Below are positions 1 through 6,093 of a DNA stretch of 64,000 bases, piece by piece. The DNA comes from an uncultured bacterium (GTDB taxonomy: Bacteria; Muiribacteriota; Ozemobacteria; Ozemobacterales; Ozemobacteraceae): assembly GCA_900317935.1 (NCBI GenBank), contig ONIU01000013.1:1-64000 (forward strand). The letters are read 5' to 3'. The position numbers and the translations under genes were made by a program. Position 1 is the stretch's first letter. Every line of letters begins with the position of its first letter. The notes beneath the pieces were generated by a model, which saw only the letters and a list, made by a program, of their open reading frames with translations, made no database searches and was not told the origin of the DNA.

Positions 1-641
1 CCAATGTTGTCGAGAGGGCGAAAAAAGCAGGAGTTACAGAGTTTATTGTTCCTGGAATATGTGGTTTTCCAAATAGATTAGAAGAACTGAGAAAATTTTT
101 TGAAATTAAAATCTGTTGGGGTGTTTACCCTGAATATGCCGATAATGAAGCTTTAATTGAAAAAGAGTTTCAAAATTTGAAAAATTCAAAAATAGATATA
201 TATGCAATTGGTGAATGCGGGCTTGATAAGCGTTTCTCTAACATAGAAAAGCAGATAGAACTTTTCAGAAAACAGATTGTTATTGCTTTACAGATGAATA
301 AACTGCTGATTATTCATTTGGTAGGCTGCTATCAGAAGGCTTTTGAAATATTAAAAGAATATGATCCTCGACCAGAGTTTATTTTACATTCCTGGAGCGG
401 CTCTGCTCAAATGGCAAAAGAATTTATAAAACTTGGCGGCAAGATATCGTTATCGGCTGGTATTCTTAAGAGTCCCAAAAAACTTAAAGAAATTTTTGAT
501 TCAATTCCTTCTGAAAAAATATTGTATGAAACAGATGCTCCGGACCAGAAACCAGATTTTGTAAACACAGAGCAAAACGAACCAGCCAATCTGCCCAAAA
601 TCGTAGAGGTTATGTTAGGGATTAAGGAATTGAGATATTGA
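1..641 (+). CDS. TatD family metal-dependent hydrolase (5' end outside window)
   Basis: The reading frame is open from the left edge (codons in phase with base 3), so the N-terminus, including the usual HxH metal motif, is missing. An internal ATG at 177 is not the real start. Visible TatD features are the GECGLD glutamate, the IIHLVG histidine, the LHSWSG histidine and the ETDAP aspartate near the C-terminus, in family order. TatD proteins are cytoplasmic Mg-dependent DNases of the amidohydrolase TIM-barrel fold, acting in DNA repair or quality control, and some are tRNA-processing hydrolases. The C-terminus (KELRY, stop 639-641) runs directly into the heptamer repeat tract, so the last few codons may derive from repeat sequence. 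Family assignment is firm; substrate is not known. Confidence 0.88.
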   Translation, partial: NVVERAKKAGVTEFIVPGICGFPNRLEELRKFFEIKICWGVYPEYADNEALIEKEFQNLKNSKIDIYAIGECGLDKRFSNIEKQIELFRKQIVIALQMNKLLIIHLVGCYQKAFEILKEYDPRPEFILHSWSGSAQMAKEFIKLGGKISLSAGILKSPKKLKEIFDSIPSEKILYETDAPDQKPDFVNTEQNEPANLPKIVEVMLGIKELRY

Positions 642-731
642 GATATAAGTTATAAGACTATAACTTGAGATACAAGTTTAAAGAATTCTAACTTAAATCT
701 TATATCTTACGTCTTATATCTTATATCTTAA
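626..731. repeat. Inverted heptamer-repeat element A
   Basis: The left half carries heptamers of the AAGNTNN type; the right half carries reverse-complement units of the CTTATAT type. A spacer around 670-690 separates the halves. The tract fills the gap between the tatD stop and the pilT stop (convergent genes) and could fold into an imperfect hairpin. It belongs to the same family as the tracts at 5968, 11082, 41875 and 42370. Confidence 0.75.
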
Positions 732-748
732 ATAAGCGAAGCTTAAAC

Positions 749-2161
749 TTAGTAGTCTCTAGGCTTATACTGTTCAAAGGCCTTCTTGTCGAAAGCTCTT
801 CTGTATGCTTCCTGCGGACTGATTTTTCTTGATTTTACCAAGTCCATCAAAGACTGGTCCATTGTCTGCATACCCTGTTGTTTACTGGTCTGCATAATTG
901 ATGTGAGCTGGAATGTCTTGTTATCACGAATAAGATTGGCAACAGCCGGAGTATTTATCATGATTTCAAGAGCACATTCACGACGCTGTCCATCAATCGT
1001 TGGTATAAGCTGCTGAGCTATAATTCCCTGCAGAGCATCTGCCAACTGAGTTCTAATCTGTGCCTGCTGGTGAGCAGGGAAAACGTCAACGATACGGTCT
1101 ACAGATTGAGCTGCAGAAGGAGTATGCAGTGTCGCAAAAACCAAGTGACCAGTTTCAGCTGCGGTAACGGCCAAAGAAATTGTTTCATAGTCACGCATTT
1201 CGCCGACTAGAATGATATCTGGGTCTTCACGCAGTGCTGAACGCAGTGCATTGGCAAATGACTTGGTATTTGGTCCGATTTCACGCTGGTTGACTATACA
1301 TTGTTTATGCTGATGAACAAATTCGATTGGGTCTTCGATTGTCAGAATATGGTCTTGGCGTTCGCTGTTAACCTGGTCAACCATGGCAGCAAGTGTTGTA
1401 GACTTACCAGAACCTGTTGGGCCGGTTACCAGAATAAGACCTTTATTTCGGCGGGCTAAATCACCAAGTACCATAGGCAATCGCAATTCAGCCAAAGTCT
1501 TGATACGTGTTGGAATAACACGGAAAACAGCGCCTAATCCAAGTCTTGTAAAGAAAACGTTACATCTATAACGAGCAACGCCCTTTAATTCATAAGAAAT
1601 ATCTAATTCCAAGTCTTTTTCAAGCTTATCACGCTGGTCATTGCTTAAAAAGTTATAAACAAGACGTCGAATTTCTTTTGGAGAAAGAGGCGGTAAATCT
1701 GTAGGCCATAATTTACCCTGGAGTCTAAGCATTGGGGGTGACCCTACTGTTAAGTGAAGGTCTGACCCTGCTTTATCAACAATCATCTTAAGAAGATCAT
1801 CTATGCCTAGTTCCCCTTCTTGAACTTCTGAACGGCCGCTACTTATAGGCTGTGCTGGAGCTGCTGGCTGAGAAGGAGGAAATCCTCCCATTCCACCCAT
1901 ATTCTGACCCATAGGTCTGGCGGCAGGTCTTGGTGAAGGAGCTGCACCAGGTCTTTGAGAAGGTGGAACCTGAGATGGTGGTTGATTTGCTGGTCTTGGA
2001 GCAGTAGCAGTAGGTGGTCTAGGCGGCTGATAATTCGAAATAGCCGGATTTATCGGCCGCGGCGGCATAGTCGCCGGTTGTGCTGGTTTCGGAGGAGCAG
2101 CAGGAGCTGCTGGTTTTTTATCATCTCCGCCAAATAATTTACCAAAAAAATTATCAGCCAT
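749..2161 (-). CDS. pilT: Type IV pilus retraction ATPase PilT with proline-rich N-terminal extension
   Basis: This hexameric cytoplasmic motor depolymerises type IV pili for twitching motility. From about residue 117 the protein follows PilT closely: GSDLHLTVGSPPMLRLQG, Walker A GPTGSGKS, the Asp box LTIEDPIEFVH, Walker B DPDIILVGEMRD, the His box ATLHT and the C-terminal AIAQQL-type segment. All catalytic motifs are intact. At 470 aa it is about 110 residues longer than usual. The extra part is an N-terminal low-complexity Pro/Ala-rich leader with a short charged start (MADNFFGKLFGGDDKK), probably a flexible tether or localisation tail. It starts 3 nt after the PilB-like gene and is surely co-transcribed with it. 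The start ATG at 2161 overlaps no better candidate. Confidence 0.95.
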   Translation of the reverse strand: MADNFFGKLFGGDDKKPAAPAAPPKPAQPATMPPRPINPAISNYQPPRPPTATAPRPANQPPSQVPPSQRPGAAPSPRPAARPMGQNMGGMGGFPPSQPAAPAQPISSGRSEVQEGELGIDDLLKMIVDKAGSDLHLTVGSPPMLRLQGKLWPTDLPPLSPKEIRRLVYNFLSNDQRDKLEKDLELDISYELKGVARYRCNVFFTRLGLGAVFRVIPTRIKTLAELRLPMVLGDLARRNKGLILVTGPTGSGKSTTLAAMVDQVNSERQDHILTIEDPIEFVHQHKQCIVNQREIGPNTKSFANALRSALREDPDIILVGEMRDYETISLAVTAAETGHLVFATLHTPSAAQSVDRIVDVFPAHQQAQIRTQLADALQGIIAQQLIPTIDGQRRECALEIMINTPAVANLIRDNKTFQLTSIMQTSKQQGMQTMDQSLMDLVKSRKISPQEAYRRAFDKKAFEQYKPRDY

Positions 2162-2164
2162 AGG

Positions 2165-3829
2165 TTAAAACAGCCTCATAAATTCATCTGCAGTAGTAAC
2201 TCCCTTTAAAACAAGGTCTAAAGTTTCTTGTTCAATGCTCTTTATGCCTTGTTTGCGAGCGAAGTTAGAAAAATCAAGATAAGACATTTTGTTTATTATC
2301 ATTTGTCTTAATCTAGCTGTTGCAGGTATAAATTCTGTGACCAGTACTCTGCCGACATAGCCGGTATGGTTACAGGAATCACATCCACAAGCCTGATATA
2401 CTTTTGTATTTAACTGTTCTTCTGGAATAAGTTCTTTTATTTCTTCTGGAATTTCTGCTTCTTTTTTGCAGTTTGGACAAAGCATTCTTACCAAACGTTG
2501 ATTAACAAATCCGCAAAGAGAAGAAGCCATAATTACAGGGTCTACTCCAGTATCAAGCAGTTTTATTATACTACTTGAAGCATCATAAGCAAGAACTCCG
2601 GTAAGAATTGTTTTTCCACCAAGAGCTGCATAGCACATTTCTTCTAAGAGTTCTTTGTTATCTGTTTTATCGACATATATTACATCTGCATCAAGCATTA
2701 AAGATAATCTTAACCCATCAACAGACTTGGCTATATCGCCTGAGCCTACCTGAAGTTGTGTTATGCTTGGCAATGAAGAAACGACAGGGTCTTCAATTGT
2801 AACCAGTTTATGCTTTTCTGGGTCATAACTGCTTATAATACAGTATTGAGTAGTTGTTCTTCCCGATTCTCTTGGACCGCTTACATAAAGTATACCATGA
2901 GTTGTTTGAACAGTTTTCAGTATTTTTTCGATGGATTCTTTACCTGTATTAGAAATTTGTTCAACCAAAGCAGCAATATCGCTCAGGTGAAGAATAACCA
3001 TTTCACCGTTTACTGTCGGATAGAAAATAGACTGTATATTTATCTGTCTGTCAGAGACATTTACTTTAAAATGCCCGACAACAACTCCGCCTTCGCGAGC
3101 CAGATCTTTTTCTGACAACTGAGATAGTTTTTTCAGTCTGCTGATTACATCATGGTGAACTTTGACTGGTATTTCTATTTTGCGGTTCAAAACATTGTTA
3201 GAACGGAATCTGATAAGAACACCTTTATCTGATGGTTCAAAGTGAATTCTGTCTACTTTGTTTAAAATAGCCTGACCTAATATATAGTTGATGATTTTTT
3301 CAGAGCTTTCCATTCCTTTTGGAATGCCCTGTTCCATCTGTTTTGCTTCTGCATCAGTTGCATTTGGATCAACTTCACCAGTATTCCCCACTTCAAGCGG
3401 GCCATAAACAGCATTAAATGTCTGTTCGAAGTCGAATGCAGTACAAATAGAAATTGAAACTACTGCACCGAATTTCCCTTCGAGATATTCGATAGGTCTT
3501 GAATCCAAGGGGTCAACCATACAAACACTGAATTCAGTGCCTGCTTTATATAATGGCATCAATCGATTATCTCGAGCAAAATCAGCAGAAATAAGCTTAA
3601 CAACTTCTGGATTAACTATATCGGGGTTTAAGTGAATGAATGATATATTCAACTGGTTGCCAAGAGCCCAGATAATATCGTCTTCTGTTACTAGCCCCAT
3701 CTGAGAAAGAGCTTCACCCAGCTTAAGACCATGCTCACGCTGAAAGGTCAATGCTTCTTTCAACTGATCTTCGTTAATAAGATTACAATCTATTAGGATA
3801 TCGCCTAAACGTTTCTTTGGTATACTCAT
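2165..3829 (-). CDS. PilB/GspE-like ATPase with degenerate catalytic motifs
   Basis: Domain order is that of a type IV pilus extension ATPase: an N-terminal MshEN domain (about 5-145, beginning KKRLGDIL), N2 domain (about 175-290), then the RecA-like core with the tetracysteine zinc site (C451, C454, C481/C483, C486). The core motifs are altered. Walker A reads GPRESGRTT (residues 318-326) with Arg in place of Lys. The Walker B segment near 380-390 is DADVIYVDKTD, without the usual GEIRD acid. The His-box position reads TGVLAYDA. The fold should persist, but ATP hydrolysis is doubtful. It is followed at 3 nt by pilT. Possible roles are a regulatory subunit of the pilus motor or a c-di-GMP sensor through the MshEN domain. 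A functional PilB is expected elsewhere in the genome. Confidence 0.85.
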   Translation of the reverse strand: MSIPKKRLGDILIDCNLINEDQLKEALTFQREHGLKLGEALSQMGLVTEDDIIWALGNQLNISFIHLNPDIVNPEVVKLISADFARDNRLMPLYKAGTEFSVCMVDPLDSRPIEYLEGKFGAVVSISICTAFDFEQTFNAVYGPLEVGNTGEVDPNATDAEAKQMEQGIPKGMESSEKIINYILGQAILNKVDRIHFEPSDKGVLIRFRSNNVLNRKIEIPVKVHHDVISRLKKLSQLSEKDLAREGGVVVGHFKVNVSDRQINIQSIFYPTVNGEMVILHLSDIAALVEQISNTGKESIEKILKTVQTTHGILYVSGPRESGRTTTQYCIISSYDPEKHKLVTIEDPVVSSLPSITQLQVGSGDIAKSVDGLRLSLMLDADVIYVDKTDNKELLEEMCYAALGGKTILTGVLAYDASSSIIKLLDTGVDPVIMASSLCGFVNQRLVRMLCPNCKKEAEIPEEIKELIPEEQLNTKVYQACGCDSCNHTGYVGRVLVTEFIPATARLRQMIINKMSYLDFSNFARKQGIKSIEQETLDLVLKGVTTADEFMRLF

Positions 3830-3838
3830 GATTCTAAA

Positions 3839-3867
3839 ATCATAACCAAAATATAGACTCTTTACAA
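3839..3867 (-). promoter_or_regulatory. Putative sigma-70 promoter of the PilB-like/pilT operon
   Basis: On the minus strand TTGTAA (3867-3862) is followed after 17 nt by TATGAT (3844-3839). The -10 box ends only 9 nt before the ATG at 3829 and no Shine-Dalgarno sequence precedes that ATG, so the transcript may be leaderless or nearly so. Confidence 0.5.
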
Positions 3868-3890
3868 GCTAAATTTTGTTTTACAGACAT

Positions 3891-3924
3891 AAAAAAACCG
3901 TCTTCGTTATGGAAGACGGCTTTT
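3891..3924 (-). terminator. Rho-independent terminator downstream of HU
   Basis: The arms CCGTCTTC / GGAAGACGG flank a 5-nt loop. Read on the minus strand, a run of seven T follows the stem, immediately after the HU stop codon. An A/T tail on the other side is short. Confidence 0.85.
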
Positions 3925-3938
3925 AGACTTACAAAATA

Positions 3939-4223
3939 TTATTTTTTCTTGGAATTTACCATTTCGCGAAGTTCTTTGCCAGGAACAAATTTAGCTACAT
4001 TGCAAGCTGGAATCTTGATAGATTTCTTGGTCTGTGGATTGATGCCAGTGCGAGCTTTTCTAGTTCCAACTTTGAAAGAACCAAAACCAACAAGGCGAAC
4101 ATCATCTTTATTTTTAAGAGCAACTTTGATAATAGCAAGAGTTGCATCAAGAGCTTTTGCAGCCTGAGCCTGAGTCATTTCAGCAGTTTTAGCGATTTCG
4201 CGAACTAATTCGATCTTTTTCAC
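3939..4223 (-). CDS. HU family DNA-binding protein
   Basis: A 94-aa protein of the HU/IHF family: N-terminal helices with KKIELVREIAKTAEMTQAQA, the GFGSF turn, and the arm sequence RKARTGINPQTKKSIKIPA with the conserved intercalating proline (NPQT) followed by VAKFVPGKELRE. It dimerises and bends nucleoid DNA without strong sequence specificity. The start is GTG at 4223 with an AAGGGAG ribosome-binding site about 10 nt upstream. A strong consensus promoter (4270-4298) and a terminator directly after the stop make this a monocistronic, highly expressed gene. IHF cannot be fully excluded, but a single homodimeric HU is the simpler reading. Confidence 0.96.
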   Translation of the reverse strand: MKKIELVREIAKTAEMTQAQAAKALDATLAIIKVALKNKDDVRLVGFGSFKVGTRKARTGINPQTKKSIKIPACNVAKFVPGKELREMVNSKKK

Positions 4224-4269
4224 TTTGTTATTCTCCCTTGAAATAAATATAAGAACTCAACTTCTTGCA

Positions 4270-4298
4270 ATCATAACTGTTGTTTTGTGCTTTGTCAA
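4270..4298 (-). promoter_or_regulatory. Strong sigma-70 promoter of the HU gene
   Basis: Minus strand TTGACA (4298-4293), 17-nt spacer, TATGAT (4275-4270), about 46 nt upstream of the GTG start. It is near-consensus in both boxes and spacing. Confidence 0.85.
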
Positions 4299-4405
4299 CG
4301 GGTAAAAAAATATTTTTGTAAAGAACTTTGTTTCGACAGTTCTGAAATTATTGTATTTAACTAGCTTTTAGAGGTAAAAATTTTTTTACAGCAATTACAC
4401 ATTGT

Positions 4406-4500
4406 TAAGGGTTACGCTGTGCAGTGGGACACTTCGTTCTGTGACGTTTTACTGTGGTAATTGTTTGTAATAGTTGAAAGGGTTGGAAGGGTTAAGCTGC
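4406..4500 (+). repeat. Intergenic repeat family 2, copy 1
   Basis: The segment contains GTTACGCT, GGGACACTTCGTT, GACGTTTTACTGTGGTAATTG and a run of GGTTGGAAG-type 9-mers. The same blocks in the same order recur in reverse orientation at 42240-42345, and in degenerate form at 33118-33195. The open frame across it (about 4461-4736) is an artefact of the repeat. Confidence 0.7.
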
Positions 4501-4701
4501 ACCATGGTAATTGTCTGCGGACGGTAGACGTGAAACCTTCTATTCTCCGCACAAGGCTCGTTCTCTCAAAGATTATTCGAAGGCAGAAATTTACAGAGAC
4601 CGCGGAGGAGAATAAGGTTGAGCAAGCGATAGTCCGCTATGTTTTAGTAATGTTAGAAGAGTTTGGAAGGGTTATATGCCTAGCTCCACTTGGTCCTAAA
4701 A
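4501..4701. other. Intergenic region with a long imperfect hairpin
   Basis: No gene is convincing here. It is richer in G+C than its surroundings. Arms at 4534-4550 and 4602-4619 pair as AACCTT / AAGGTT, ATT / AAT and CTCCGC / GCGGAG, with a small CT/GAG internal loop and a roughly 50-nt apical region. A smaller stem GTCT/AGAC lies at 4513-4529. It could be an unidentified structured RNA or a palindromic repeat. No match to RNase P, SRP, tmRNA or 6S signatures was recognised. Confidence 0.4.
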
Positions 4702-5907
4702 TCATCTCTTTTTGTGCTGGAGTTGATAAAGTTTAGAAGTCAGAACCCTGTTTTCCGCTCTAAGTTCAGACAATCTTCTCTGAGCATAATTAATTTTAAG
4801 TCTGTTGCCAGTAGAATCGTCATTGTTAGAACATAAAGCTCCTATTTCCATTTCTGTCTGGCGAATCATACTCTGAACCCTTAACATTCTGTTTCTAATC
4901 AGAGAACTTTCTCTTTCTAACGATGAATGGTCGGTAATACTGCTTGGAGTTCTGCCAGATTCTCCAAAAGATACTGCATGACCATCCTTTCTCATATCTG
5001 CTTTTTCAGAAAAACTAAAGCCAATTACAGAATCACGTTCTAAGTGCTGTTGTCTTAGCATTTCTGCAAATTCTGAACGCTGACGGGCTAATATCTTTAC
5101 TTTTCCTTCCCCTTCTTTAGAAAAAGTTTCAGGTTCTTTTTCCAGTATTTTTTCGATAGGTCGGAACTCCATTTCCAATTGTTTTTCCAATCCAATACTA
5201 GGTAATTCGCTATTGCTTGTTACTATCGGGGAAGTTTTTCTTTCGGTTTTTTCTTCGGCTAAGGTTTTGTTTTTCAATTGTCCTGGGGTAAAACCATAAA
5301 AGCTTCTCTGTTCCCATTCGCTTTTCATAGATGCTTCAATGCTTTGATGCTGAAATTTTTCCGGTTTGTCTGAAACTTTGCTGGAATTTGCTAACAAAGT
5401 ATGCATACCGCTCTGGAGAACCAGTTGTTTGTTGCGTTTTTCTTCCGAAGCTCTTACTGCAACTATGCCTTTAAATACTCTTATTCGTGCTTTGCCGTAT
5501 TTATCTACGTCTACATCAAAGGAAGTCCCTAAGACACTGCATGTTCCAAAAGGGGTTGTAACCTTGAAAATATCAGAACTTCTTCTGACATTCAGCCAAA
5601 CATAGCCGAATCTTAAGTTTATTCCATATCTTGAAAGGTTGACCATCGCATTGTTTTTCATTCTGACAGAAGTTCCGTCGGGAAAAACAATTTCACCCTT
5701 TCCGGCACCTTCAACATTAATGATGTCGCCGGGATGAAGTTCCATTGGTTGACCAGGCTGAAGTGTCAGCCAGGTAGAGCCTTGTGTTCTAGAAAGAACA
5801 GCTCTTCCATCGAATAAATAAAAAAAGTATTTGTCGTGCTGCGCATAAGCAGCGGTTGACGCAAAAACGAATAATATTATTGCTATTATAAAACTATGTT
5901 TTTTCAA
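4702..5907 (-). CDS. Secreted FecR-domain protein with C-terminal coiled coil
   Basis: A signal peptide is present (MKKHSFIIAIILFVFASTAAYA, cleavage after about residue 22). The next ~150 residues form a FecR domain: PGDIINVEGAGKGEIVFPDG, the VWLNVRRSSDIFKVTTPFG segment and GTSFDVDVDKYGKARIRVFKGIV. The remaining ~220 residues are polar, with a predicted coiled coil in the last 75 (heptad-like leucines, LERESSLIRNRML onwards). There is no transmembrane anti-sigma module, so it is not a classical FecR sensor. In this genome type such proteins are periplasmic or surface-associated with unknown function. It stands alone between HU and the next secreted protein. Confidence 0.75.
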   Translation of the reverse strand: MKKHSFIIAIILFVFASTAAYAQHDKYFFYLFDGRAVLSRTQGSTWLTLQPGQPMELHPGDIINVEGAGKGEIVFPDGTSVRMKNNAMVNLSRYGINLRFGYVWLNVRRSSDIFKVTTPFGTCSVLGTSFDVDVDKYGKARIRVFKGIVAVRASEEKRNKQLVLQSGMHTLLANSSKVSDKPEKFQHQSIEASMKSEWEQRSFYGFTPGQLKNKTLAEEKTERKTSPIVTSNSELPSIGLEKQLEMEFRPIEKILEKEPETFSKEGEGKVKILARQRSEFAEMLRQQHLERDSVIGFSFSEKADMRKDGHAVSFGESGRTPSSITDHSSLERESSLIRNRMLRVQSMIRQTEMEIGALCSNNDDSTGNRLKINYAQRRLSELRAENRVLTSKLYQLQHKKR

Positions 5908-5967
5908 TTTTTCTGCTACCTTTATAGATTTATTCTAACATTAATAAATCCTCAAAAACAATACCTT

Positions 5968-6092
5968 TTGAGATGTAAGATTGAAGTTACAAGTTTCAAG
6001 TTACAAGTTACAAGATTTATGATTTTAGCATTTTGTATCTTATGTCTCAATTTTTGGTCTTGTATCTTAAATCTTATATCTTATATCTTCTC
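5968..6092. repeat. Inverted heptamer-repeat element B
   Basis: Six forward heptamers of the AAGTTAC/AAGATTG type (from about 5976) are followed by a ~20-nt spacer. Reverse units of the CTTATAT type then run up to the stop codon region of the next gene at 6094. The phrase CAATTTTTGGTCTTGTAT inside the right arm recurs at 42410-42440. It lies upstream of the FecR gene and downstream of the 6094-8256 gene. Confidence 0.78.
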
Positions 6093-6093
6093 T

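Noticed and set aside
4461-4736. 91-aa ORF on the plus strand
   Set aside because: It lies across repeat family 2 and the structured spacer, has repeat-derived VERVGRVK sequence and no ribosome-binding site.
4702-5907. FecR-type anti-sigma sensor
   Set aside because: Has a cleavable signal peptide, no cytoplasmic anti-sigma helix, and no sigma factor gene nearby.
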